Part shown: positions 20,888 to 30,853 of the stretch, one piece after another
Layout: every line of letters begins with the position of its first letter
How positions within the stretch are numbered: position 1 is the first letter of the stretch
NCBI RefSeq assembly: GCF_900128595.1
Contig: NZ_LT635893.1
Coordinates: 382,628-446,627 of the forward strand
Length of the DNA: 64,000 nt
Direction: 5' to 3'
From: Buchnera aphidicola (Cinara pseudotaxifoliae)
Lineage (GTDB): Bacteria > Pseudomonadota > Gammaproteobacteria > Enterobacterales > Enterobacteriaceae
Program-made: the position numbers and the translations under genes
Notes under the pieces: generated by a model
Databases searched by the model: none
What the model was told of the DNA's origin: nothing
The model's input: the letters and a program-made list of their open reading frames with translations, nothing else

Positions 20888-21274
20888 TTAGAATTGTACA
20901 ATGCGATCACAGGTATGTATTGAATACGATAATTCCGTCAACGTCATACACCTAAAAAAAGAAGAAAAAATTTTTTGATGTTTTTTAATCTTTTTAGAAG
21001 ATTCATTTGATAAAATCCCTCTCCTGTAAGCCGAGCCAGGACAAATACATAACCGAATGTTATAATTTTTTTTTAAACTAATCCATCCATTCAAAACATT
21101 AAATTCATTATCTGGAAGATTAATCATACAATTAGCATTGTATACTCCAGAAGCATAAAAAAAAATTTTACTAATATTAAAATTCAGCTTGAGAACAGAT
21201 TTTGAAAATAAAAAAGCAGTTATAGCATTTTGAGTACCATAAGGAGGACCGGTAACAATTATCATGTAATTCAT
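20888..21274 (-). CDS. tusD: Sulphur-relay protein TusD
   Basis: Catalytic sulphur-carrying subunit of TusBCD. 128 residues, E. coli length. VTGPPYGTQNAITAFLFSKSVL and FYASGVYNAN are family motifs; the active Cys is in IRLCICPGSAYRRGIL (E. coli Cys78 region); the C-terminus is HTCDRIVQF. GGAGG-like sequence is not evident upstream. First gene of the tusDCB cluster. Confidence 0.93.
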   Translation of the reverse strand: MNYMIIVTGPPYGTQNAITAFLFSKSVLKLNFNISKIFFYASGVYNANCMINLPDNEFNVLNGWISLKKNYNIRLCICPGSAYRRGILSNESSKKIKKHQKIFSSFFRCMTLTELSYSIHTCDRIVQF

Positions 21275-21534
21275 ATCATGACCATATCATAACTATACCA
21301 ATAAACTTTTTCTTTATTTGTGATCAATGTAAATTACATTGTTAACATACAAATATCATCAAGAAAAAACTAATAAAATTTTTAATATTTGATAATAATA
21401 ATTATTATATAAACATTTAATAATACCGTTGAAATTACTTAATTTATAGAACATATTAAAGTAGTAATAATATTATTATACGTTAAAAAAAATTAAATAT
21501 TGTAATTATTTTATATAAAACTAAATATTTTACT
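21275..21534. other. A+T-rich intergenic gap between trpS and tusD
   Basis: 260 bases, almost only A and T. It separates the end of trpS from the start of tusD, both on the minus strand. I see no ORF, tRNA or stable hairpin. It should carry the promoter for tusDCB, but no match stands out. Confidence 0.5.
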
Positions 21535-22569
21535 TTATAAATTTAAAATCTGAAAAACATCATCCAGTTTGTTTATACTGTATTTTAAAGCATTTTTTTC
21601 ACCATGAATTAAAACATCAATTAAATAATCTTCATCTTGTCTAAGTTTAAAATATATAGCTTGTATTTCAGAAATTGTATCACATACAACATCGGATAAT
21701 TTTTTTTTAAAAATAGAATATTGACAATTTTTAAATTCATCTTCAAGTATTGAAATTTTTTTGTTTGTCATACAAGAAAAAATAGATAATAGGTTAGATA
21801 CCCCTGGTTTATTTAAAATATCGTAACGAATACAAGAAGAAGAACAGTCAGAATCTGTTAACGAACGTTGTAATTTTAAATATATAGAATGAATATTCTC
21901 TAGCAAAAATATCGTGTTATTAGTATTTTTATCCGATTTTGACATTTTTTTTGTTGGATCCTGCAAAGCCATTATTTTATTACCTACAGGTAGGATTAAA
22001 ATATCTGGAACAATAAAAATATTTCCATATATAGAATTAAAACGATGAGCAATTTTTTGAACTAATTCTAGATGTTGTTTTTGATCTGAACCTACTAAAA
22101 CATAATTGGTATGATATAGTAAAATATCTGCAGCCATTAAAACAGGATAGCAAAACAAAGATAGGTTAATGGGAGTATTTACTGTTAGTGATAATTTTTG
22201 TTTAAACTGTGTCATACGAGATAATTCACCAAAATAAACAAAATTACTTAATATCCAATATAATTGACTATGCGTATATACATGCGATTGTACAAAAATT
22301 GTACTCCTATTAGGATCTACACCACATGACAAATATAATGCTGCTATATCCAATATAGCAGTAGAAAAATTATTTTTTATGCTGTTTTTATTACTTCCAC
22401 TTCTCGAAAAAGTAGTTAAAGCATGTAAATCAGCAATACAAAAAAAACATTCGTATTTTTTTTGTATATCTTTCCAATTACACATAGTTCCGCAGTAATT
22501 ACCTAAAGTAAGTAAACCTGTAGGTTGAATCCCTGTAAACATAATATCTTTTTTTTTGATATTTAACAT
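21535..22569 (-). CDS. trpS: Tryptophanyl-tRNA synthetase
   Basis: Class I synthetase charging tRNA-Trp. 344 residues (E. coli 334). The HIGH-equivalent is in FTGIQPTGLLTLGNYCG and the KMSKS loop in DPTKKMSKSDKN. ATG 22569 has AAGG about 10 bases upstream. Its likely substrate tRNA-Trp(CCA) is at 57389-57462. Cluster aroK-aroB-rpe-trpS matches E. coli minus damX, dam and gph. Confidence 0.96.
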   Translation of the reverse strand: MLNIKKKDIMFTGIQPTGLLTLGNYCGTMCNWKDIQKKYECFFCIADLHALTTFSRSGSNKNSIKNNFSTAILDIAALYLSCGVDPNRSTIFVQSHVYTHSQLYWILSNFVYFGELSRMTQFKQKLSLTVNTPINLSLFCYPVLMAADILLYHTNYVLVGSDQKQHLELVQKIAHRFNSIYGNIFIVPDILILPVGNKIMALQDPTKKMSKSDKNTNNTIFLLENIHSIYLKLQRSLTDSDCSSSCIRYDILNKPGVSNLLSIFSCMTNKKISILEDEFKNCQYSIFKKKLSDVVCDTISEIQAIYFKLRQDEDYLIDVLIHGEKNALKYSINKLDDVFQILNL

Positions 22570-22630
22570 ATAAAAAAAACCTTAAAAATTTTTTAAAATA
22601 AATAATATTTATTACTATTTAAATTAAAAA

Positions 22631-23299
22631 TCAATTATCTATAATAATACCTGTCAACTTTCTTATTGTTTTTAAATAATCATTTGAATGAAAAATAGCA
22701 GAACCAACTACCACATAATCAGCACCCGATCGTATCACACTCACAACATTAGACAAATTAATTCCCCCGTCTACTGACAATAAAATATTTTTCTGACTAT
22801 TATCGATTAAAGATCGTACTTGTTGAATTTTTTTTAAAACATATTTTAAAAATTTTTGACCTCCAAAACCAGGATTCACAGCCATTACTAAAATTAAATC
22901 TAATTCATCAATTACATAATCTAAAAAATGTAAAGAAGTAGACGGATTTAAAGCTAAACCAACACCACAGTCCATTTTTTTAATCAATTGTATAGTTCGA
23001 TCTAAATGATTAGTAGATTCGGGATGAATTGTAATGAACTGTACATTTAAATCTTTAAATGAAGAAATTAACGAATCAACTGGAGAAGCCATTAAATGAA
23101 CATCAAAAAATACCTTCATTCCACTTTCTTTTATTGATTTTAATATCATAGAACCCATTGTTAAATTAGAAACATAATGATTATCCATAACATCAAAATG
23201 AATTAAATTACATCCTGCTTCAAGAACAGCCTGTATTTCTTTTCCTAATCGACAAAAATTTGCAGATAAAATAGACGGAACAACTACAACGCGTTTCAT
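22631..23299 (-). CDS. rpe: Ribulose-phosphate 3-epimerase
   Basis: Interconverts ribulose-5-P and xylulose-5-P in the pentose phosphate pathway, feeding erythrose-4-P to aromatic synthesis. 222 residues. TIM-barrel motifs are PSILSANFCRLGKEI, HFDVMDNHYVSNLTMG (metal ligands), VNPGFGGQKF and LSVDGGI. An AAGGA-type site lies upstream. 61 bases after... in minus orientation it precedes trpS and follows aroB. Confidence 0.96.
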   Translation of the reverse strand: MKRVVVVPSILSANFCRLGKEIQAVLEAGCNLIHFDVMDNHYVSNLTMGSMILKSIKESGMKVFFDVHLMASPVDSLISSFKDLNVQFITIHPESTNHLDRTIQLIKKMDCGVGLALNPSTSLHFLDYVIDELDLILVMAVNPGFGGQKFLKYVLKKIQQVRSLIDNSQKNILLSVDGGINLSNVVSVIRSGADYVVVGSAIFHSNDYLKTIRKLTGIIIDN

Positions 23300-23423
23300 G
23301 AATATCCTTAATCATTATTATTATAATATTTAAATAAAAATATTATTTTCTGAATAAAAATAAAATTTATTTACATTAATTGCAAAAACACTTATATCGC
23401 GTACATAATATTAGCTATTAAAA

Positions 23424-24521
23424 TTAATACTTCCTTTCCTGAAATTGTTTTACAACCTGTAATATCTTATTATTATCAATAGAAGAAATTAATTCTACTT
23501 GTCCAATAGAAATTGGCAAAATTAGTCGTATCCTTCCAGACAATACTTTTTTATCTCGTAACATACATTTAAGATAATCTTGTGGCAACATATTTTTAGG
23601 ACCTACAACAGGTAAACCTATTTTATATAAAATAGTTTTTATTCTATATAAATAATCTTTATGTAATATATTTAACTGAACAGATAAATATGCTGACATT
23701 ACAAGACCTACGGAAACAGCTTCACCGTGTAACCACGCACCATAACCAGTATGTGTTTCAATAGCATGTGCAAAACTGTGTCCTAAATTTAAAAAAAATC
23801 GTAAACCGCTTTCTTTTTCGTCAGATTCAACCACCTTAACTTTTAATTCACAACATTTTTTTATACAAAATAATAATGTTTCTTTTTGCAATTGTAATAT
23901 TTTAAAATAATTTTTTTCTAACCATACAAAAAATTTATAGTCAAAAATAATGGCATATTTAACAATTTCAGCCATTCCAGCAATTAAGTGTTCTTTAGGT
24001 AATGTTGATAAAAAATCAATATCAATTAAAACTCCTTTAGGTTGCCAAAAAGAACCGATCATATTTTTACCTAATACATGATTAACTCCTGTTTTTCCTC
24101 CAATAGAAGCGTCTACTTGCGCTAATAAAGTAGTAGGTATTTGAAAAAAATTAACTCCTCTTTGATATATTGAAGCAACAAAACCGGTAATATCCCCTAC
24201 TACTCCGCCTCCTATTGCTATTAATGTTACATCTCTTCCGTATGGTTTTTTTAGTAAAAAAGATATAATATTTTCAACTTCTTTTAAATTTTTATAAGAC
24301 TCACCATCCGGAATACTAAATAAAGGTATATTTTTTGTATTTTCATTAACACTGTAATATTTATTTTTAATAATTATGTTTTTAATAGTATGATTTGTAA
24401 TAATAATATTATTTGTATTCTTTAATAAAACAGTTGATATAAAAAAATTTTTTAATATATTAAAACCAATACTTATATCATAACTACCGATATTTAAATT
24501 AACATGTATTTTGTGTACCAT
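23424..24521 (-). CDS. aroB: 3-dehydroquinate synthase
   Basis: Second step of the shikimate pathway, converting DAHP to 3-dehydroquinate with NAD and a metal. Signatures are GGGVVGDITGFVASIYQRGVNFFQIPTTLLAQVDASIGGKTGVN, metal-ligand Glu in GMAEIVKYA, and His ligands in NLGHSFAHAIE and WLHGEAVSVG. ATG 24521 (365 residues; E. coli 362) has AGG 5 bases upstream; a GTG two codons earlier is also in frame. Confidence 0.97.
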   Translation of the reverse strand: MVHKIHVNLNIGSYDISIGFNILKNFFISTVLLKNTNNIIITNHTIKNIIIKNKYYSVNENTKNIPLFSIPDGESYKNLKEVENIISFLLKKPYGRDVTLIAIGGGVVGDITGFVASIYQRGVNFFQIPTTLLAQVDASIGGKTGVNHVLGKNMIGSFWQPKGVLIDIDFLSTLPKEHLIAGMAEIVKYAIIFDYKFFVWLEKNYFKILQLQKETLLFCIKKCCELKVKVVESDEKESGLRFFLNLGHSFAHAIETHTGYGAWLHGEAVSVGLVMSAYLSVQLNILHKDYLYRIKTILYKIGLPVVGPKNMLPQDYLKCMLRDKKVLSGRIRLILPISIGQVELISSIDNNKILQVVKQFQERKY

Positions 24522-24562
24522 ACTCACCTAACTTATAATTTACATAAGAATAAAATAAAAAT

Positions 24563-25105
24563 TTAATTAATTTTACTAAAACGATAAAAATATCGTATAA
24601 TATTTGAAGCGATAAATGGTACGTCATGATTAACGGTATCAACAATAAAATCAGACGTTTTTTTATATATTGGATCACGAATAACTGATAATGATTTTAA
24701 TATCTGTTTATTTTTATTACTATTTAAAGATAACAAAGGTCTTTTTTTATCCAATTTAGTTCGCATTAATTGTTCTTTTACTGAAGCACGTAAATACACA
24801 ACAACACCTCTAGATTGCAATAAATACCTAGATTTTAATGAAAGTATTGATCCACCTCCTGTAGATAATATTATACCTGTTTTATCAGTTAATTCATTAA
24901 TAATTTTTTCTTCTCGTATACGAAATTCAGATTCTCCTTCTACTTCAAATACCCAGTCTATATCCACACCAGTTCTTTTTTCAATTTCAGAATCAGAATC
25001 ATAAAAACACATATTTAAAGCTTGAGATAAGTAACGGCCTACAGTACTTTTGCCAGCTCCCATAGGTCCGATCAAAAAAATATTTTTTTTTTTACCTCTA
25101 TTCAT
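24563..25105 (-). CDS. aroK: Shikimate kinase
   Basis: Phosphorylates shikimate with ATP. P-loop GPMGAGKST, shikimate-binding Asp in FYDSDSEIEKRTG, FRIREEKII, STGGGSIL, and the lid region LDKKRPLL. ATG 25105 gives 180 residues (E. coli 173) with GGAAGGA 5-7 bases upstream; an in-frame TTG at 25120 overlaps that site and is rejected. Forms aroKB with aroB 41 bases later. Confidence 0.96.
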   Translation of the reverse strand: MNRGKKKNIFLIGPMGAGKSTVGRYLSQALNMCFYDSDSEIEKRTGVDIDWVFEVEGESEFRIREEKIINELTDKTGIILSTGGGSILSLKSRYLLQSRGVVVYLRASVKEQLMRTKLDKKRPLLSLNSNKNKQILKSLSVIRDPIYKKTSDFIVDTVNHDVPFIASNIIRYFYRFSKIN

Positions 25106-25323
25106 AATTATTCCTTCCAATAATAAACGTTATTTAAAAAAAATAACTTGTACTAAATATATATTTTTAATATCAAAATACTACATTATATTAAAAACTA
25201 ACATCATTAAAATATATATGATAGTTACTATATAACGCGCAGGAATATAACAAAAAAACTTGATTTTAAAGATATTTTTTAATATTATTGTAATACTATA
25301 AACAATAGTTTATACACTTTTAA

Positions 25324-25410
25324 GGTGAGATGTCCGAGAGGTTTAAGGAGCACGCTTGGAAAGCGTGTATATAGTAAAATGTATCAAGGGTTCGAATCCC
25401 TTTCTCACCA
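25324..25410 (+). tRNA. tRNA-Ser(GGA)
   Basis: 87 bases with a long variable arm, as in all tRNA-Ser. Acceptor GGTGAGA/TCTCACC, anticodon stem CACGC/GCGTG around TTGGAAA, T arm AAGGGTTCGAATCCCTT. It closely resembles E. coli tRNA-Ser(GGA). The discriminator position is A (410) instead of the usual G, and CCA is not encoded. Confidence 0.95.
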
Positions 25411-25471
25411 TGTATATATGTATATATAATTAACATATTTAAAATAATCAAAAAACACAAAAAAAGTAATA

Positions 25472-26053
25472 TTAGTAATATGAATGTTGACCGTAAACAT
25501 GATTTGTTACATCTTCTACTTTAGAAATTTCAGAAAAATGTTTCATTAATTGTTTTTCTATCCCTAATTTTAATGTAGTATTTATCATAGAACAACCATT
25601 ACATCCTCCTGAAAACTGCAAAAAAACCACTCCGTTACTATTAATCTTGATTAAAGTCACAGAACCACCATGTAATAGCAATGTAGGATTAACTTTAACA
25701 GACAAAAAATTTTGAATATCACTTTCCAATTGAGAACTATGATGAGATTTTTTTATTAATTTTGCATACGGAGCTTTTAAAGTAATTTGTGATCCTAATT
25801 CATTTTTAATAAGATCTATACTAGAATTTTTTAAAAACGGAATTATAGATGTATGAATGTAAATATCAAATTCATTAAAAGAAAATTTTTTATCATTTAT
25901 TAAATCAATATCTTGAAGATCACAGTACGACATACCACATTCAGCATGAATTGTTCCAGGAGAATTAACAAAAATCCTAATATTTGTTCCAACTGATTTT
26001 TTGGATAATAAACTAATTATATATTGTTTAGCTGAATCAGAGATTGTAATCAT
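25472..26053 (-). CDS. nfuA: Fe-S biogenesis carrier NfuA
   Basis: Scaffold/carrier that delivers [4Fe-4S] clusters, with an N-terminal degenerate A-type domain (NSPGTIHAECGMSYCD, LGSQITLKAPYAK) and a C-terminal Nfu domain (NPTLLLHGGSVTLIKI and FSGGCNGCSM, whose CxxC binds the cluster). ATG 26053 (MITISDSAK) aligns with the E. coli start; an ATG 5 codons earlier (26068) is possible. Ends GQHSYY, like E. coli. With iscA absent from the isc cluster, NfuA is probably an important carrier here. Confidence 0.95.
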   Translation of the reverse strand: MITISDSAKQYIISLLSKKSVGTNIRIFVNSPGTIHAECGMSYCDLQDIDLINDKKFSFNEFDIYIHTSIIPFLKNSSIDLIKNELGSQITLKAPYAKLIKKSHHSSQLESDIQNFLSVKVNPTLLLHGGSVTLIKINSNGVVFLQFSGGCNGCSMINTTLKLGIEKQLMKHFSEISKVEDVTNHVYGQHSYY

Positions 26054-26194
26054 AGAATTATTCTGCATAATATGTTATTGTATATGAAATAAAAAAATAA
26101 ATATGTATAAAATTCTATTACATATAAATACGTCAAATTTATACCCTAAATTTTTTATCCATATTATCTAATACAAAAAATAGTTACTAAATAT

Positions 26195-26983
26195 ATGAAT
26201 ACAACAAAAAAAACCATGCATTGGTCTGTTTTTGGGACAGGAAAAATCAACCTAGTATTCTTACACGGATGGGGATTACATTCTGTAGCATGGAATACAA
26301 TTATTCCAATATTAAAACCACATTTTACATTACATACATTTGATTTACCAGGTTTTGGAGAAAACATAGATTTTCCTATAATGACGTTTAAAAAAATCTC
26401 CAAATATTTATCAAAACAAATAAACACCAAAGTAATATGGATAGGATGGTCTATGAGTGGATTAATTGTACATCATTTAAGTTTACAGTATCCACATAAT
26501 ACGCTAGCAACTATTTATGTAAATTCATCACCATGTTTTATACAAAGAAAAAATTGGCCAGGAATACCTAAAAGGTTATTATACTCCATAAAAGAGAGTA
26601 TGTTACCATATTATAGTAATTTTTTAAAAAAATTTTTTTTACTGCATGTTATTGATGTACACAAATATAAACTCTCTAGACTTAAGATAAAAGAAAAATT
26701 ATTCAAGAAATATCCTAGTCCAAAAAAAGAAGCTATTGAAATAGGATATAAATGGTTAACTAAAATTGATCATAGAAATACTATAATATACTCCAATGTT
26801 CCAACATTAAGAATATATGGAGAACTAGATCATCTAATATCTAAAAAAGCACGTGAAAAAACAGACAATTTATATCAAAAAAAAAATTCTATACTTATAA
26901 AAGGAGCTAAACATGCACCATTTTTATCCCATCCTAAAACTTTTTGTAAAATTATATATAATTTCATTAAAAAAACAATTTAA
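26195..26983 (+). CDS. bioH: Pimeloyl-ACP methyl ester carboxylesterase
   Basis: Alpha/beta hydrolase that removes the methyl group from pimeloyl-ACP methyl ester, ending the synthesis of biotin's pimelate arm. 262 residues (E. coli 256). Oxyanion region FLHGWGLHSVAWN, DLPGFGEN, nucleophile elbow GWSMSG, acid in YGELDHLI, catalytic His in KHAPFLSHP. Divergent from nfuA, the neighbour it also has in E. coli (gntX lost). ATG 26195 is accepted; a second ATG at 26216 is possible. Confidence 0.9.
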   Translation: MNTTKKTMHWSVFGTGKINLVFLHGWGLHSVAWNTIIPILKPHFTLHTFDLPGFGENIDFPIMTFKKISKYLSKQINTKVIWIGWSMSGLIVHHLSLQYPHNTLATIYVNSSPCFIQRKNWPGIPKRLLYSIKESMLPYYSNFLKKFFLLHVIDVHKYKLSRLKIKEKLFKKYPSPKKEAIEIGYKWLTKIDHRNTIIYSNVPTLRIYGELDHLISKKAREKTDNLYQKKNSILIKGAKHAPFLSHPKTFCKIIYNFIKKTI

Positions 26984-27042
26984 TAAAAGTACGTTACTTT
27001 GTAAAACGATATATATAAAATACCATTTATCTCTAAAATTTT

Positions 27043-27573
27043 TTAAAAAGGAATGTCTTCGTCATCAAAATCAATTTTAGAAGTTGTATCTACTAAATGC
27101 GATTTATTTTTATATTCAGAAGAAATGTCTCCGGAAATTTTATCTATATTATTTGATACAGATAAACTATTTTCTCGCGATACATCTTGTATCGTGTTAA
27201 CGGGTGATGAAGAATTATTTATGTTTCGTGAACCTAACATTTGCATAGCACCAGTAACACTCACTATTATTTCTGTAGTGTAGCGATCTAATCCGTTTTG
27301 ATCTTGCCATTTACGGGTTTGTAACGATCCTTCAATGTAAACTTGTGATCCTTTTTTTAAATATTGACCAGCAATTTCAGCAATTTTACCAAATAAAACA
27401 ACTCTGTGCCATTCAGTTTTTTCTTTTGTTTCACCGGTATTTTTGTCTTTCCATATATCCGAAGTAGCAATAGTAATATTAACTACAGTACCCCCGTTAG
27501 GCATATACCGTACATCTGGATGTTGTCCTAAATAACCAATTAAAATAACTTTATTTACGCCTCTACTCGCCAT
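27043..27573 (-). CDS. ssb: Single-stranded DNA-binding protein
   Basis: 176 residues (E. coli 178). OB-fold domain: [36 protein letters not shown] and [37 protein letters not shown] disordered Ser/Asn-rich linker leads to the acidic tip FDDEDIPF that recruits replication and repair partners. The tip is intact, so partner binding is probably retained. Confidence 0.97.
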   Translation of the reverse strand: MASRGVNKVILIGYLGQHPDVRYMPNGGTVVNITIATSDIWKDKNTGETKEKTEWHRVVLFGKIAEIAGQYLKKGSQVYIEGSLQTRKWQDQNGLDRYTTEIIVSVTGAMQMLGSRNINNSSSPVNTIQDVSRENSLSVSNNIDKISGDISSEYKNKSHLVDTTSKIDFDDEDIPF

Positions 27574-27847
27574 ACATTTAACCTACATATGATTTATATC
27601 AATATATAATTATCTAAAATTATACCATAAAAAAAATAATTTTATTATACTAAATACTTTTATTAAATAAAACCTATATATGAAAATATTTTATTTTAAA
27701 AAAACAATTAATATATTTAAAACTATATTTTCAAAATTTAATCTTGTTAAATTTATGTAAATATATTTTTATATTAAAATAATCATATTTTTATTAAAAA
27801 TAACATAATACAAAATCTAATACCATATAAAAAATATAACATATAAT

Positions 27848-28846
27848 ATGCAAAAAAATAATTTACATAAATTTTCTGTCGCACCTATGTTGAAATATAC
27901 TGACAGACATTGTCTTTTTTTTTATAGACAACTAACAAAACACGCTTTTTTATATACTGAAATGATTACAACCCATGAATTAATAAATAAAAAAAACTTA
28001 TTTTTAAAAAAGCAAGTAATAAGTAATACTCCTATAGCAATTCAATTAGCTGGAAATAATTGTACACATTTTAAAAAATGTGCAAAAATAGCATACTTTA
28101 TGGGATTTAATGAAATAAATTTAAATATTGGTTGTCCTTCACAACATGCTCAATCAGGAAAATTTGGAGTATATTTAATGAATACTCCTGATATAGTGTA
28201 TCATTGTATAAAAACTATATATTTAACTGTACCTATACCTATTAGCGTAAAAATAAGAATAGGAACTAATAAAAATAATGACTACCAATTTCTAAAAAAT
28301 TTTATTCAAACAGTATCAAAAAATAAATACTGTATTAAATTTATTATACATGCAAGAATTGCTGATTTACAACTAAAAAGTCCCAAAAAAAACAGAAATA
28401 TACCTGTATTAAACTATCAATATGTTTATCAGATAAAAAAAGATTTTCCTCATCTAAAAATCATTTTAAACGGAGGAATAAAATCTATTATAGAAATACA
28501 AAAACATTTAAAATATGTAGACGGAATTATGATGGGTCGAGAAATTTACAAAAATCCATTGTTATTGTGTAAAATAGATAAAGAAATTTTCTCTTGTAAA
28601 AAGAAATTTAAATTTAAAAAATTTTTAAAAAATATGTTTAAATATACTAAAGAAGAAGTAAAAAAAAATACAAAAACTCTTCATATAATAAAACACATGT
28701 TAAATATTTTTCATAATCAACCACATGCAAAGAAATGGAAAATGCATATTTTAAATCATATTCATCGTAAAAAACATACACGCAAATTATTTACAAAAAT
28801 ATACAAAATATTTAATAAAAAATTACAATGCAATTTTGATTTATAA
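27848..28846 (+). CDS. dusA: tRNA-dihydrouridine synthase A
   Basis: FMN enzyme that reduces U20/U20a in tRNA. 332 residues. APMLKYTDRHCLFFYR at the N-terminus, NLNIGCPSQHAQSGKFG with the catalytic Cys, SVKIRIG, FIIHARIADLQ, ILNGGIKS and DGIMMGREIYKNP (FMN phosphate binding) all follow DusA, not DusB or DusC. It sits upstream of dnaB, as in E. coli where intervening genes have been lost here. Confidence 0.93.
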   Translation: MQKNNLHKFSVAPMLKYTDRHCLFFYRQLTKHAFLYTEMITTHELINKKNLFLKKQVISNTPIAIQLAGNNCTHFKKCAKIAYFMGFNEINLNIGCPSQHAQSGKFGVYLMNTPDIVYHCIKTIYLTVPIPISVKIRIGTNKNNDYQFLKNFIQTVSKNKYCIKFIIHARIADLQLKSPKKNRNIPVLNYQYVYQIKKDFPHLKIILNGGIKSIIEIQKHLKYVDGIMMGREIYKNPLLLCKIDKEIFSCKKKFKFKKFLKNMFKYTKEEVKKNTKTLHIIKHMLNIFHNQPHAKKWKMHILNHIHRKKHTRKLFTKIYKIFNKKLQCNFDL

Positions 28847-28888
28847 TTATAAATAAAAATATTTCATTTAACAAATATCAAATTTCAA

Positions 28889-28918
28889 AAAAAAAGATCG
28901 TCAAAAATCTTTTTATTT
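28889..28918 (+). terminator. Possible terminator after dusA
   Basis: An 8-bp A/T-rich stem (AAAAAGAT 28891-28898 with ATCTTTTT 28907-28914) with an 8-base loop runs directly into further T residues. It is weak thermodynamically but has the right architecture, 40 bases after the dusA stop. Confidence 0.4.
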
Positions 28919-29089
28919 TATATGTTCTATATATTCTTTTATTTTAAACTTTTAACAAAATTAAATATTTAAAATAGATAATTATTATCTAAATATTAAA
29001 AAATTTTTTAAAAAAATTAATAAAAAATATCATTGGAACAATAAGTTAAAACATATATTTAAAAATTTATATAAGAGAATAAATTATTT

Positions 29090-30463
29090 ATGATAGGGTT
29101 AATAAACAAAAAAAATGAATTTAAAACACCTCCACATTCATTAGAAGCAGAACAATCTGTATTAGGAGGATTAATGCTAGATAATCAACAGTGGGATATA
29201 GTTTCTGAGTATATCGTTACTGAAGATTTCTACAGCCAACAACATAAGTTAATTTTTTGCGAAATGAAATTTCTAGTAGAAAAAGGATCTCCTATTGATT
29301 TGATTACACTATCCGAATCATTAGAACAAAAAGGCGAACTAAATAATGTGGGACGCTTTTCTTACTTAGCAGAAATTTCAAAAAATACACCTAGTATTAC
29401 TAATATCATTTCTTATGCAGAAATAATACGAGAAAGAGCAATAATACGTGAAATTGTTTCCACTGCACATAATATTGCATATGCAGGATATCATCCTAAA
29501 GGACGCACAAGTCTTGAGCTATTAGATTATGCTGAATCCAGTGTATTTAAAATTTCTGAAATGCGTTCTACTAGTAAAGAAGGTCCTAAAAATATAGAAA
29601 AAATTTTAGATACTACCATTCAATCCATTGAAAAATTGCTAAAAAAACCAAATGATGGAATAACTGGATTAAATACTGGATATCATGATTTAAATAAAAA
29701 AACATTTGGATTACAACAATCAGATCTTATTATTATTGCTGCTCGACCATCTATGGGTAAAACTACATTTGCCATGAATTTATGTGAAAATACAGCAATG
29801 CTATATGAAAAACCAATTTTAATATTTAGTTTAGAAATGCCCGGAGAACAAATTATGATTCGCATGTTAGCTTCTCTATCGCGAGTCAATCAATCTAAAA
29901 TTCGAACTGGACAATTAAACGATGAAGAATGGAGTAGAATATCCAGTACTATAAATATTTTATTAAAAAAGAAAAACATTTACATAGATGATTCATCTGG
30001 ATTAACCCCTAATGAAGTACGATCTCGTTCAAGAAAAATATATCGAGAAAATAACGGATTAAGTTTAATAATGATAGACTATCTTCAGTTAATTAAAATA
30101 CCAGCATTGTCTGGTAATAGAACATTAGAAATAGCTGAAATTTCAAGAACATTAAAATCTTTAGCAAAAGAATTAAATATTCCTATTATTGCTTTATCAC
30201 AATTAAACAGATCACTTGAACAAAGATCTGACAAAAGACCAGTTAACTCAGATCTGAGAGAATCCGGTTCTTTAGAACAAGATGCTGATCTAATCCTTTT
30301 TATTTATAGAGATGAACTTTATCATGAAAACAGCGAATTTAAAGGTATTGCTGAAATTATTATAGGTAAACAAAGAAATGGTCCTACCGGAACTATACGA
30401 TTAACATTCAACGGACAATGGTCACGTTTTGACAATTACACTAATCAGAAATATCATATTTAA
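29090..30463 (+). CDS. dnaB: Replicative DNA helicase DnaB
   Basis: Hexameric fork helicase. The N-terminal domain has PPHSLEAEQSVLGGLMLDN; the RecA-like domain has Walker A ARPSMGKTTFA, EMPGEQ, Walker B IMIDYLQL, and the arginine-finger region DLRESGSLEQDADLILFI. 457 residues (E. coli 471). Complete. Neither priB nor dnaT, which help load DnaB in E. coli, is present here. Confidence 0.97.
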   Translation: MIGLINKKNEFKTPPHSLEAEQSVLGGLMLDNQQWDIVSEYIVTEDFYSQQHKLIFCEMKFLVEKGSPIDLITLSESLEQKGELNNVGRFSYLAEISKNTPSITNIISYAEIIRERAIIREIVSTAHNIAYAGYHPKGRTSLELLDYAESSVFKISEMRSTSKEGPKNIEKILDTTIQSIEKLLKKPNDGITGLNTGYHDLNKKTFGLQQSDLIIIAARPSMGKTTFAMNLCENTAMLYEKPILIFSLEMPGEQIMIRMLASLSRVNQSKIRTGQLNDEEWSRISSTINILLKKKNIYIDDSSGLTPNEVRSRSRKIYRENNGLSLIMIDYLQLIKIPALSGNRTLEIAEISRTLKSLAKELNIPIIALSQLNRSLEQRSDKRPVNSDLRESGSLEQDADLILFIYRDELYHENSEFKGIAEIIIGKQRNGPTGTIRLTFNGQWSRFDNYTNQKYHI

Positions 30464-30853
30464 ATTTCAAAATAAAAAAAATAATATTTATAAAAAATTT
30501 TGTTAAAAATCATTATAAATAATAATTAGTATTTTTATGTAACACAAAAATCCAAAAAATCAACCATTAAATATAAAAAAAATAAAAAAATAATAATTTT
30601 TATAATCAATCATTATTGTATAAATATATTTTTATATATTAAAAATATTATATATAATAAACATATCTATTAATAATGCATGACAATTATTAATTATATT
30701 AATAATAATTATCATATAAATACCTTATATTTTATAAAAAAAAATTTTTTATAGAAAAAATCAGATAAATATGTTATACATAATATTTACTATATTAATT
30801 TAACTATATGTATATAAAAAAAACATTTTAACTAAATTTTTCTAATAAAATAT
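30464..30853. other. A+T-rich intergenic region between dnaB and ruvX
   Basis: 390 bases, nearly all A/T, with many short A or T runs and small A/T palindromes (for example around 30739-30755). No ORF with a recognisable product, no tRNA and no G+C-containing hairpin. In E. coli many genes lie between these two, so this may be eroded former gene space. Confidence 0.5.

Noticed and set aside
30464..30853. A replication origin in the dnaB-ruvX gap
   Set aside because: The DNA is A/T-rich like all gaps here, but I see no cluster of DnaA boxes or ordered repeats.
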